Origin: an uncultured Verrucomicrobia subdivision 3 bacterium | Lineage (GTDB): Bacteria; Verrucomicrobiota; Verrucomicrobiae; Limisphaerales; UBA11358 | Direction: 5' to 3' | NCBI GenBank assembly: GCA_903921455.1 | Contig: CAIXPZ010000040.1 | Span: 1-62,713, forward strand | DNA length: 62,713 nucleotides | Shown here: piece after piece, positions 33,501 to 42,511 of the stretch | Layout: each line of letters starts with the position of its first letter | Numbering within the stretch: the first letter of the stretch is position 1 | The notes under the pieces: model-generated | The model's input: the letters and a program-made list of their open reading frames with translations, nothing else | What the model was told of the DNA's origin: nothing | Databases searched by the model: none | Position numbers and translations under genes: made by a program

Positions 33501-35562
33501 GACGACCAACTGGTTGAATGGCACGACCGCCGACAAGTTTTATAATTTTGACACCGTCACCTTCAACGACACCTCGACGAATGGCAATGTCGTCATTCCC
33601 GGCGTGGTGCAGCCGACGTGGCTGACGGTTTCCAACGCCACGCGCGCCTACACGCTCCAATGCGTGGGCTTGATCGGCGGCACCGGTTCGCTCATAAAAA
33701 ACGGCACCGGCACATTAATGTTGTCCAACGCACAGTTCTCCGTCAGTTCGACGCTCACGTCCAATTCGCCCAACGTCGCCGTCAACACGGCGGGCTTGGT
33801 GACGAACATGCTGGTCAGCGGCACCGGCATTCCGGCGGGCACCACCATTGCTGCGATTGTGGACCCGGCAAATTTGATTCTCTCGCAGAGCGCCACGACC
33901 AATCTCACCGTCAACTTGAGTTACATCGCCGCCAACACTTACAGCGGCGGCACGATCATTAACAGCGGAACCGTCTCGCTCGCCAACGACCTCGCCAACC
34001 AATACGCGTTCGGCAGCGGCACCGTCACCTTGAGCGGCGGCACGCTGAACATGCACAGCGATTTCAATTCCTACAACAATGCGTATTGGAATCTCAACGT
34101 GCCCGCCGGGGCCACCGGCACGTTCAATCCCGACGCTCGTTGTGATTTGTATGGCAGTCTCACCGGCAGCGGCACGTTGAATCTGGTGATTCCCTCCACG
34201 CGCACCGGTTTTCACGGCGACTGGTCCACATTCGGCGGCCGGCTCAACATCAACACCGGCGATTTCCGCATCGGCTCCGATTATTCGTATCCGGGATTTC
34301 CATCCAGCATCGTGACGCTCTCCAACACGGCTGGAATATATTTTGCAGGCATTCTGAATAGCGGCGGCGGCACGGTCGTGGACATCGGCACACTCTTGGG
34401 CGACAGCACGGCGTTTTTGCAGGGTGGACCGTCCACGTCCGGCAACCGGCCGTTCACCTGGCGGATTGGCGGCCGCAACGACAACAGTTTTCTCGGCGGC
34501 GTCATTTCCGAACAGACGCCAGGAACCACCGTCACCTGCCTGAACAAAATCGGCGTGGGCACGTTCACACTGGCGGGGAATAATTCCTACTCCGGCAGCA
34601 CCATCATCGGTGCGGGCACGTTGCAAATCGGCAGCGGCGGCACGTCCGGCACCCTGGGGACAAACACCCTTTTGAATTCCGGCACGCTCGCGTTTAACCG
34701 CAGCGACTCAGTCAGCGACTCGGCAATTAGCCTTGTTGCCGGCGGCGGCAACTTCGCGCAGAACGGCTCCGGCATATTCACCTTCACCAAAGCGCAGCCA
34801 TACACCGGCTGGACGCTGGTGAACGCCGGCTCGCTCGCACTCTCCAGCGGCGGCGCAATTGCCAGTTCGGCAAACATCGCTATCGCGGCCGGCTCGCTGT
34901 TTGACGTGAGCGGCACGACGACGGGAAACATCACACTGGCCAGCGGACAGACCTTGTCCGGGAGCGGCGCGGTGAAAGGCAATTTGGTCGTCGGCAACGG
35001 CGCGACCCTTTCACCCGGCAATCCGCTCGGCACACTGACCTTCAGCAACAGCCTCGCCCTCGCCAGCGGCAGCACGGCGCTGATGGCCGTCTGTCATTTG
35101 CCGCTGACCAACGACGCAGTCAAGGTTTTCGGCGCACTGACCAATGGTGGCACCCTCGTGGTTTCCAACACCAGCGCGACGGCGCTCGCGGATGGAGATT
35201 CATTCAAGCTGTTCACCGCCGCAAGTTATAACAACTCCTTTGCCAGTGTCAGTTTGCCGGCGCTCCTGCCGGGCCTCGCGTGGAACACGAATACGCTAAA
35301 CTCCGCCGGTTTAGCCACCGTCATCAGCATTGTGCCGCAATTCACCACGACAACGCTCCAAGGCACGAATCTGGTGATACGCGGTAGCGGCGGATTGCCC
35401 AACGGCAATTACTACGTCCTCGTTTCAACGAACGTCGTCCTGCCCCGGATAAACTGGACGCGCATCGCCACGAATGCCTACGACACCAGCGGCAACTTCA
35501 GCTTCACCAACAGCATGGCCGCCGGCTCGCCGCAGAAGTTCTTCCTGCTCCAGTTGCCCTGA
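30532..35562 (+). CDS. Secreted PL4 rhamnogalacturonan lyase with beta-strand repeats
   Basis: 1676 residues with a signal peptide (RCFLSSVWLLVLLGSSAW). Domains: PL4 catalytic super-sandwich (about 30-386), fn3_3 domain (about 388-497, ISGKLVISDP), CBM-like domain III (about 505-680, VVWEIGYPDRTAAKFRHGDE and VITLDQEY). After this, autotransporter-associated beta-strand (PATR) blocks repeat to about 1600 with LTKTGTGTLAL, NTYSGGTIINSGT and GNGATLSPGNPLGTL patterns, then a C-terminal module ending KFFLLQLP. No outer-membrane beta-barrel is present. The enzyme should cleave the RG-I backbone by beta-elimination. A tandem paralogue follows. Confidence 0.82.
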   Translation: MIIRRCFLSSVWLLVLLGSSAWVMTNTSYANNPGGFTTLVTTSVTTGTETVNGHADRYLDNGILHVAIQNNGSVDSIKFLKPGSPGTPAANGTETVSQSGVNYGNHTAIYYYWYPDGNGDATYLNTVTGSTNIDIAYLRTYNPAANSVVADVELHYVLGKGNTGLYCYLIIRHPASYASYATDLNISFIQCIWPTAHDTTNFLCENQYLDNYTKYGLATNGINQRRNGQQPNFWDNYHTLAVTNFPKEIQQYTSGVFAGSTNGKYSFTLDYPKISTFGMASDTNQIGLWYVSGGHEYQNNGPTACEYAGGIGGLILYEPLIAHYANTGLSVSSNANWSKIYGPWLLYFNSQSNGAAAWLDSQNQALAEKSAWPYAWLTNSVFQAKNQRATISGKLVISDPLRPQANAAGAWVGVATPDDGTENASDNWQFQSDGYQFWTQCAADGSFTLPPVTTFSPYGGNATYKLYAYCGGTNGSVGEFQTGPFTFAPGAVTNLGTLTWEVPHAGNSVVWEIGYPDRTAAKFRHGDEYGIPGLWLRFTNEFSNPLEYYIASNNWATAFNFCQTIDFMSTAPWKWHLNFNLPSVKQGTYWLNIAYAAADSIQVIRVNNDAGSVTTFRPDNGTPSGDTYLRQGVHSKYTVAHVPIPSTLLNVGANVITLDQEYHTDHGRVSMMYDYLDLESPLPQLTWRGDGVTNKWDLGFSTNWFDGTGPATYVDLSSVVFDDTGSSSPSVFLASPLEPGSVTVDTDKDYTFTGGSLFGQIPLTKTGTGTLALNTTNFYTGTTTVSNGALLVNGSLTSPVTVVNGLLGGNGTIAANVASWDGAALAPGKSGLPGTLTIANTLASTNSFDTNGETVVNYFTITNNLALTNNDLYFHLSARTNIGSGTNDLIQLTGGTLTLAGVSTVHPQLINGSLTNGTYTLITGGSATIGSAANLAWGGASGPMRQSYTLDTSVPGTVLLRVTNNVGVPPLSTASLIWRGTNGNNWDLATTTNWLNGTTADKFYNFDTVTFNDTSTNGNVVIPGVVQPTWLTVSNATRAYTLQCVGLIGGTGSLIKNGTGTLMLSNAQFSVSSTLTSNSPNVAVNTAGLVTNMLVSGTGIPAGTTIAAIVDPANLILSQSATTNLTVNLSYIAANTYSGGTIINSGTVSLANDLANQYAFGSGTVTLSGGTLNMHSDFNSYNNAYWNLNVPAGATGTFNPDARCDLYGSLTGSGTLNLVIPSTRTGFHGDWSTFGGRLNINTGDFRIGSDYSYPGFPSSIVTLSNTAGIYFAGILNSGGGTVVDIGTLLGDSTAFLQGGPSTSGNRPFTWRIGGRNDNSFLGGVISEQTPGTTVTCLNKIGVGTFTLAGNNSYSGSTIIGAGTLQIGSGGTSGTLGTNTLLNSGTLAFNRSDSVSDSAISLVAGGGNFAQNGSGIFTFTKAQPYTGWTLVNAGSLALSSGGAIASSANIAIAAGSLFDVSGTTTGNITLASGQTLSGSGAVKGNLVVGNGATLSPGNPLGTLTFSNSLALASGSTALMAVCHLPLTNDAVKVFGALTNGGTLVVSNTSATALADGDSFKLFTAASYNNSFASVSLPALLPGLAWNTNTLNSAGLATVISIVPQFTTTTLQGTNLVIRGSGGLPNGNYYVLVSTNVVLPRINWTRIATNAYDTSGNFSFTNSMAAGSPQKFFLLQLP

Positions 35563-35629
35563 ACGGCCCATCACCAGTTTAGTGGATTAGTTATTCGGCG
35601 GCAGATGGAGTATGTTTTGAAATTAATCA

Positions 35630-38600
35630 ATGAATAAGTTTTTATCACGCTTGGCCGCTTTGGCGTCTTTTCTGGGGTGGGCAATTCCCACCTTGGCCAA
35701 TATTCCCGGCGGGGGGACCGGCGCGGGCGCGAACGTCACGCTTACGGACAACGGTTCCACCGTGACGATCGGGAACGGCATCGTTGCCATCGTCTGCACC
35801 AAGTCCGCCGGCCAGATCACCACGCTCAATTACACTTTCAACAATAACGGCAGTTCGCAGACGCTCAATCTTCTCTCCGGCAACCCGAACGGCGGCAAGC
35901 TGTATTGGGAGAACAGCAATAATCAGGGATTAACTTTCACCTATGCTCTGGTGGTGGATCCGGCGTCCAATGGCGGAAATTATGCCGAGATTTCAGTGCT
36001 TACCACGTCCGAAACGAACTCGGTTTTGGAAGTCCACTATTCACTCCTCCGCGGTTCGACCGGATTTTACGTCACGGCGATTTGGTATCACCGCAGCATT
36101 GACGGCGTATTCGGATTGGGCGAATGCCGCGACAACATTTACGCCGGATCCATCTTCAACTGGATGAGCGTGGATGCAACGCGCAACCGACTGATGCCGG
36201 TTTCCGGCGGCTCGGCCATCGGCGTGCAGGGCGCGCCGGCGGAAGTCTCGCTGTGGACGAATGGCATATATGCCGGTCAATACGAGGACAAATACAAATA
36301 CAGCGCGGACTTCGGCGACCAGCGCGTCTGGGGCTGGAGCAGTGTGGGCGCCGGCGGTAAAAATGTCGGTTTGTGGAACGTTTCGGCCAGCGTGGAGTAT
36401 TACAACGGCGGTCCGCTGAAGCGCGAATTGATGTCCCATATGGGCACCACGATTTTGAACATGGTTAACGGCGGCCACTACGGCGGCGGCTCGGACGGAA
36501 ATTTTGCCGCAGGCGAAGTCTGGACCAAGGTGTGCGGACCATTCTTCATCTACTGCAACAACGTCACCAATACCATCACTGGCACCAACGCTCCCGCACA
36601 GGCGCTTTTCAACGACGCCCAGGCTCAGGCCGCCGCCGAAGCCACCGCCTGGCCTTACAGTTGGTTCAACAACACCAATTATGCCCCCGCCTCCAATCGG
36701 GGCACGGTCAGCGGTCAATTGGTCATTAATGACACTTTCAACACGAACGCCGCCGCTTCTAACCTCTGGGTCGGTCTTGTCCAACAACCGGTGACCATCA
36801 CCAACGTCTATGATTTTCAGGACTGGGCCAAACCCTATCAATTCTGGACGAAGACGGGCACGAATGGCTCGTTCACCATCCCCAACGTCATTGCCGGCAC
36901 CAATTACACACTCTACGCATTCGGCCCCGGCGTGGCCGGCACTTTTCAGTCGCAGGCCCAAACCAATGGCAGTGCGCCGAACACATTGGACATTCCCGCG
37001 TCACCGTTCGGCGTGACGGTGACCGCTGGCACAACGACCAATCTTGGCGCGAAAATCTGGACACCAACACGGGTCGGCCCGACGGTTTTTGAAATCGGCT
37101 ATCCTGATCGCACGGCCCGGAAATTTCGTCATGGCGAGGATTGGTGGGTGGGCGATATCGGCCCGAGCAAAACCGTGCCAAGTCCGATTTGGGGCAAACA
37201 TTTGGAATACCCCTTTGATTTTCCAAATGGAGTCAATTACACCGTAGGCCAGAGCCGCTGGACGACCGATTGGAATTATGTCCAGCCCGCCGTAGTCAAC
37301 AGCGCGGGAGCCTATGGCGGATCCACTTCCAAGATCACTTTCAACCTGGCATCGGCGCCCAGCGGCACAGCTTCACTCTATCTCGCCCTGGCTTCTGATT
37401 ATCAGGGGCCACTGAGAATTCAAGTCAACGGCACTGACATTGCCATCGGCTCCACCGGCTATTTTCCAGCCTACAGCAGTTCATCGGATCAGAGCGACGC
37501 CACCATCCGGGAAGGAATTCACGGGATGTATTCGGACAACCGAATCACCTTCTCCGCCGGTCTCCTGAACACGAACCAGAACATCATCACCATCAACATG
37601 CGCAAAGGTGACGACTCGTCGGGTGTGGGCTCCGGCTGGATGAACCACGCGATGTATGATTACGTGCGGCTGGAACTCACAAGCTACGTGCCGCCGCCAC
37701 CCGCAAGTGCAGTTGCCTATGCGGGGAATAATTGCAATCTGGTTGGATGGCCGGTCACGCCCGGGGCGTCGAGCTACAACATTTTGCGTTCGACAAACTC
37801 CGCCAGCGGCTACATTTCCGTGGCCAATGGGGTTACCGGTCCCGTGTGTGGCAGCGGCGCCTTGAATGCAACCTGGCTCGACACTACCGCGGGCAACGGA
37901 ACTAACTATTATTACGTCGTCCGCTCAGTCAATCCGATTGGCAACAGCGCTAATTCACCAACCAGTTCCGGCGCAACCCCAGCCGCAGGAAATTCCATCA
38001 GCGCGCCCGCCGCGCCAGCAGGTCTGGCAGTTAGCAGCGTCGCGCACCAAAGCGTGACGGTGAACTGGAGCGCTGTGTCCGGCGCAAACTACTATTCCGT
38101 TTACCGTTCAACCCTTGCGAGTTCCGGCGGCGGTTCATCTAATGTGTTGACCACCATCCTGCTGAACAATGCGCTCACCAACACCAGCTACACCGATGCC
38201 TCGCCAACCGACGGCAGCATTTACAGCTACGCCGTCACTGCGACGGGGGCTGGCGGCACCAGCACCAATTCCGCGCCGGCGGTGGGCGTGCCGTTGCCCG
38301 CAGCCCCAAGCAGCGTGCCACCGTCGCTCACCGCGAGTTTTGTCTATGGCTCGACGACGAACATCACGCTGAACTGGAAGGCCGTGTCGGGTGCGGTCGG
38401 TTATTTCATCTCGCGCGCGACCAGCTCCAGCGGGCCGTTTTTCTATCTGCAAACCGTCACCGAGACCACCTACACCGACTACGGCCTAAACCCGGCAATC
38501 ATTTATTACTACCGAGTCGCAGCGATGAACGCCGCCGCCGTCACCGGCAACAACACCGATCTGGTGAACAGTCAGCAGGGCTATCCGCCAAGCCTGACCG

Positions 38601-41317
38601 CGACCGCGACTAATGGACAAATCACTTTAAACTGGGCGGCGGCGAGCGGCGCGACGAGTTATACCTTAAAGCGCGGCATCAGCGCGGGCACGGAAATCGC
38701 CACCGTTGTCACCAGCTATACCGGCACGGCCTACACCAACACCGGCCTCGCGAACGGCACGACGTATTATTATGTCGTGACCGCCACCGGGGCTGGCGGC
38801 ACCAGCGGCAATTCACCCGAAGCCAGTGCCACGCCCCTCGTTGCCGGCGATGGCATCTGGATTTCAACGACCAACGGCAACTGGGGTGACACGACCAACT
38901 GGATTAATGGCAGCATCGCCGCCGGCGCGGGCAACAGTGCCGACTTCAGCACGCTTAGTCTGCCGACGAATCTCACGGTCACACTGGACAGCGCACGCAC
39001 CCTCAGCAGCCTGATCTTCGGCGATGCAACCGACACTTACAACTGGATGCTTTCCGGCACGAACACACTCACTTTGGGTGCCAGCCCAAGCATTAACGTG
39101 GAAAACCAAACCGCCATCATCAGCACGCCCATGGCCGGTTCGGCGGGCTTGACCAAGACGGGAAGTGGCATCCTGACACTTGGCGGCGCGACGGATAGTT
39201 ACACCGGTGGCACAACGCTCAACGAGGGCATCTTCAACCTGGATTTTAGCGTCATCGGGTCACCGACCAACGCGTTGATTTCCCCTCAAGCTTTGACCTT
39301 CAACGGTGGTTCACTGACGCTCACGGGTTCAAATTCGGCCGCAAACAGTCAGGGATTTGGCGCGACTACATTGAACAATGGACACGCCAATGTAACTTTG
39401 ACTCCGGCAGCGGGCGGCACTACTGCGGCGACCTTGGCTACTCTGACGCGGCCCAGCAACAATACCATCAATGGCGGCACCGCGCGATTCAGCACCACGG
39501 GAACCGCCACCGTCAGCGGGACCACCAGTTCAACCTTGTTGGCTGATAATCAAGGCAACCCGTATGCAACTTACGGCTTGAATGATTGGGCCGGCACGGA
39601 CGCGAACGGCAATGTGGTGGCTGCAAGCCTTGAGGAGACCATTAATTCATCGGTCACCTGGGGATCAACGCACACCAGTGCCGGACCGCTCAAGTTTGAT
39701 AATTCTTCCGGGGCAATTCAACTGACCCTTAGAAGCGCGGCCACCTACACGATTCAGGGCGGCTATTTGATGACGCCAAACTCCAAAGGAGTCACCATTC
39801 AAGGGGGCGCGAGCGGCGGGGGCACTTCCTGGATCCGACCATACAAAAACGCCGGTTCGGCCGGCGCAGATGTCACGGTGATGCAGAACAGCACGCAAGG
39901 TGATCTCATATTTGGCAGCCTGTTCAATATACCCAACGGCGGCACAAGCGGGGCGCTATTCAATCTGGTCAAGGCCGGCGCAGGCCGTTTGGTTTTAGGT
40001 CAAGACGAGGGTTACAGCCGGGTATTTTTAAACGAAGGCATTTTGCAGACGATCCGCGATGGCCAGCTAGGATCCGGAGCAAATTCAGTTGAATTTTATG
40101 GCGGCACATTGGAGGCAGCGGCCACGGCGACTTTTTCCACACATCCATTTAATTTCAACACTGCCAGCGGCCTGTCCGTGACGGCCGGCAACACGGCTCT
40201 TTTTGGCAACATACTTGGCGGCTCCGGCAGCGTGACGATCGGCGGCGTCTCCGGAGATAATGGCGTAGTGGTGCTAACCAATGCCAACTATTACACCGGC
40301 GGCACCGCGCTAAAAAACGGCACGCTGAATATCAATGGTATATATGCGCTCGGGGGTGCGACCTACGGCGGCCTGACACTCAACGGCGGCACGCTACAAT
40401 ATGCGGCCAACTTCACCGGCAACAACGGCTCCGCAGATTTGACCTCCATCGGCACCTCCGGCATCACGCTGGCGTCAGGCGGCGGAACGGTAGATGTAAA
40501 CGGGAACTCCATTACCTATGCCAATTCGATAGGCAATGGTGGCGGTGGCGCGCTCACTGTGAAAAGCTCGCTGCCAAACGGAATTATAACATTCCTCGGA
40601 GCCAACGCTTATTCGGGAAACACCGCGGTCACGAACGTGACACTGATGGTGAACAATCCCAGCGGCTCGGCCACCGGCTCCGGGAACGTGACCGTGCAGA
40701 ACGGCGGCATGCTCGCCGGCAGCGGCGATGTCGGCGGCTCTGTCACCGTGACTGCGGGGGGAACCCTCGCGCCGGGTAATCCGCTGGACACCTTGAACAT
40801 CGGCAACGATCTGGTGCTCGCCGCCGGCAGCAAGACGCTCATGCAGGTCCAGCATTCGCCGTTCACCAATAATGCGGCAATCCTAGCCGGCGCCCTGACC
40901 GAAGGTGGCACGCTCGTGGTGACAAACATCGGCATCACCGCGCTGGCGGCGGGAGATACGTTCCAACTATTCAGCGCCGCGGTTTATTCCGGCACCTTCA
41001 GCGGTTATCAGCTGCCCGCACTGGCCACCAATCTGGTGTGGAACACCAACTTGCTCAACCTGAACGGCACGCTTTCCGTGGCGGCGTATGCACCGCCCGT
41101 CATCGGTCAACTGGCCGTCACCGGCACCAATTTGACCATCAACGGATCCGGCGGAATTCCCGGCTGGAACTATTACGTCCTCACCACGACCAACCTGACC
41201 GTGCCGAGTTGGACGCCAGTCGCCACCAATCAATTTGACGCGGATGGCAATTTCTATTTCACGAACCCCGTGTCGGCGGGTTCGTGGCAACGATTTTTCC
41301 GCCTGCAACTGCCTTGA
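35630..41317 (+). CDS. Secreted PL4 rhamnogalacturonan lyase with FN3 and beta-strand repeats
   Basis: 1895 residues, with a signal peptide (FLSRLAALASFLGWAIPTLA). Domains: PL4 catalytic (about 24-355, LRGSTGFYVTAIWYH and FGLGECRD), fn3_3 (about 356-480), CBM-like domain III (about 486-685, TVFEIGYPDRTARKFRHGED), four FN3 domains (about 687-1070), then PATR repeats (about 1080-1740) and a C-terminal module ending RFFRLQLP. It is a paralogue of the gene 67 bp upstream but gained FN3 domains. Probably located at or outside the outer membrane, acting on RG-I. The end overlaps the HupE frame by 34 bp. Confidence 0.82.
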   Translation: MNKFLSRLAALASFLGWAIPTLANIPGGGTGAGANVTLTDNGSTVTIGNGIVAIVCTKSAGQITTLNYTFNNNGSSQTLNLLSGNPNGGKLYWENSNNQGLTFTYALVVDPASNGGNYAEISVLTTSETNSVLEVHYSLLRGSTGFYVTAIWYHRSIDGVFGLGECRDNIYAGSIFNWMSVDATRNRLMPVSGGSAIGVQGAPAEVSLWTNGIYAGQYEDKYKYSADFGDQRVWGWSSVGAGGKNVGLWNVSASVEYYNGGPLKRELMSHMGTTILNMVNGGHYGGGSDGNFAAGEVWTKVCGPFFIYCNNVTNTITGTNAPAQALFNDAQAQAAAEATAWPYSWFNNTNYAPASNRGTVSGQLVINDTFNTNAAASNLWVGLVQQPVTITNVYDFQDWAKPYQFWTKTGTNGSFTIPNVIAGTNYTLYAFGPGVAGTFQSQAQTNGSAPNTLDIPASPFGVTVTAGTTTNLGAKIWTPTRVGPTVFEIGYPDRTARKFRHGEDWWVGDIGPSKTVPSPIWGKHLEYPFDFPNGVNYTVGQSRWTTDWNYVQPAVVNSAGAYGGSTSKITFNLASAPSGTASLYLALASDYQGPLRIQVNGTDIAIGSTGYFPAYSSSSDQSDATIREGIHGMYSDNRITFSAGLLNTNQNIITINMRKGDDSSGVGSGWMNHAMYDYVRLELTSYVPPPPASAVAYAGNNCNLVGWPVTPGASSYNILRSTNSASGYISVANGVTGPVCGSGALNATWLDTTAGNGTNYYYVVRSVNPIGNSANSPTSSGATPAAGNSISAPAAPAGLAVSSVAHQSVTVNWSAVSGANYYSVYRSTLASSGGGSSNVLTTILLNNALTNTSYTDASPTDGSIYSYAVTATGAGGTSTNSAPAVGVPLPAAPSSVPPSLTASFVYGSTTNITLNWKAVSGAVGYFISRATSSSGPFFYLQTVTETTYTDYGLNPAIIYYYRVAAMNAAAVTGNNTDLVNSQQGYPPSLTATATNGQITLNWAAASGATSYTLKRGISAGTEIATVVTSYTGTAYTNTGLANGTTYYYVVTATGAGGTSGNSPEASATPLVAGDGIWISTTNGNWGDTTNWINGSIAAGAGNSADFSTLSLPTNLTVTLDSARTLSSLIFGDATDTYNWMLSGTNTLTLGASPSINVENQTAIISTPMAGSAGLTKTGSGILTLGGATDSYTGGTTLNEGIFNLDFSVIGSPTNALISPQALTFNGGSLTLTGSNSAANSQGFGATTLNNGHANVTLTPAAGGTTAATLATLTRPSNNTINGGTARFSTTGTATVSGTTSSTLLADNQGNPYATYGLNDWAGTDANGNVVAASLEETINSSVTWGSTHTSAGPLKFDNSSGAIQLTLRSAATYTIQGGYLMTPNSKGVTIQGGASGGGTSWIRPYKNAGSAGADVTVMQNSTQGDLIFGSLFNIPNGGTSGALFNLVKAGAGRLVLGQDEGYSRVFLNEGILQTIRDGQLGSGANSVEFYGGTLEAAATATFSTHPFNFNTASGLSVTAGNTALFGNILGGSGSVTIGGVSGDNGVVVLTNANYYTGGTALKNGTLNINGIYALGGATYGGLTLNGGTLQYAANFTGNNGSADLTSIGTSGITLASGGGTVDVNGNSITYANSIGNGGGGALTVKSSLPNGIITFLGANAYSGNTAVTNVTLMVNNPSGSATGSGNVTVQNGGMLAGSGDVGGSVTVTAGGTLAPGNPLDTLNIGNDLVLAAGSKTLMQVQHSPFTNNAAILAGALTEGGTLVVTNIGITALAAGDTFQLFSAAVYSGTFSGYQLPALATNLVWNTNLLNLNGTLSVAAYAPPVIGQLAVTGTNLTINGSGGIPGWNYYVLTTTNLTVPSWTPVATNQFDADGNFYFTNPVSAGSWQRFFRLQLP

Positions 41318-42468
41318 AACCTCCGGCCCTTAAATCAATTTCCCGACTACTTGCCTTAGCCGGACTGCTCGCGAGGCTCGGCGGCGCTCACAACGCTTTG
41401 GCCCACGCACCGTTTGACTGCTCCACGCGCGTCATTTTGCTGGAAGATACCGCCGAGGTCACCATCACGACCGGCCCGATACTCGGTGAAACTTTTCTCC
41501 GCCAAACGCAACTCAAGCCCAGCCAGTTGCCGATGGACCATCCGTTCCAGTTAAGGCCGGAAGTGGCCACCAATTTTTTCGTCGTTACCGCAAACGGCAA
41601 AATCCTCCAACCGCGCAACGGCAGTGCGACCATTGACAGCCTGGAAACACAATTCTATTTCACCTACCCGACGGCAGGCGCCCATACACTGGCACTGGAA
41701 GCAACGTTTCTTTCCACCCTGCCCGCCCCGGCCAGTCTGCCGCTCGTGCTGACCGATGAAAATGCCAACATCCTCGGCAGCGCCATCCTCACGCCAGGCA
41801 AGAGCCACGCCGAGTTTGTGCTGCCGGGAAAAAAAATCCCGCCGCCAACAGCCGTCGAGGCGGTCGCACCGACCGCCACCCCGATCGTGGCGACCAAGCC
41901 AAGCCCGTCTTTCACCGAATTTCTCCAACTGGGCGTCCGGCATATCCTGACCGGCTACGACCATCTGCTTTTTCTCCTCGCGCTGCTGCTTGGCTGCCGC
42001 CGCCTCAAGCCGATGCTGCTGGTCATCACCGGATTCACAGCGGCGCACTCGCTCACGCTCGCGCTGGCGGCGCTGAATCTGATGGCCATATCTCCACGGA
42101 TCATCGAACCGGCCATTGCCGCCTCGATCATTTTGGTGGCGGCAGAAAATTTCCGGCTCGATGAAAAATCCTGGCAACGCTATGCGCTGACCTGCGGGTT
42201 TGGCCTGATCCACGGCTTCGGTTTCGCCAGCGCGCTGCGCGACAGCGGCCTTGCCGGGCGGGGGGGTGACATCGTCAAACCACTGTTCGCCTTTAACCTG
42301 GGCGTGGAAATCGGTCAACTGACGGTAGCTGCCGTCGTCCTGCCACTTTTATTCGGACTGTGGCGATGGCCATGGTTCCAGCGCTGGGGTGTCCGGGTGT
42401 TTTCGGCCGGCATCATGCTGGTGGCTACGTGGTGGCTGGTGGTCCGCATCGCCAATTCTGGTGAATAG
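41284..42468 (+). CDS. HupE/UreJ-family metal permease
   Basis: 394 residues in the open frame. The ATG at 41284 lies inside the upstream lyase; a TTG at 41314 overlaps its stop (TTGA) and is a plausible alternative start. A signal-like segment (RLLALAGLLARLGG) is followed by a soluble domain and a Pro-rich linker (about 190-215). A six-helix HupE domain contains the motifs RHILTGYDHLLFLLALLL, FTAAHSLTLALA and HGFGFASAL, whose His and Asp residues bind Ni/Co. The permease could supply metal, but no urease or hydrogenase genes are nearby. Confidence 0.72.
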   Translation: MATIFPPATALKPPALKSISRLLALAGLLARLGGAHNALAHAPFDCSTRVILLEDTAEVTITTGPILGETFLRQTQLKPSQLPMDHPFQLRPEVATNFFVVTANGKILQPRNGSATIDSLETQFYFTYPTAGAHTLALEATFLSTLPAPASLPLVLTDENANILGSAILTPGKSHAEFVLPGKKIPPPTAVEAVAPTATPIVATKPSPSFTEFLQLGVRHILTGYDHLLFLLALLLGCRRLKPMLLVITGFTAAHSLTLALAALNLMAISPRIIEPAIAASIILVAAENFRLDEKSWQRYALTCGFGLIHGFGFASALRDSGLAGRGGDIVKPLFAFNLGVEIGQLTVAAVVLPLLFGLWRWPWFQRWGVRVFSAGIMLVATWWLVVRIANSGE

Positions 42469-42511
42469 GTTCCGGCTGGCCTTGGTGTAGATTATACCGC
42501 ATCCGCCACGC

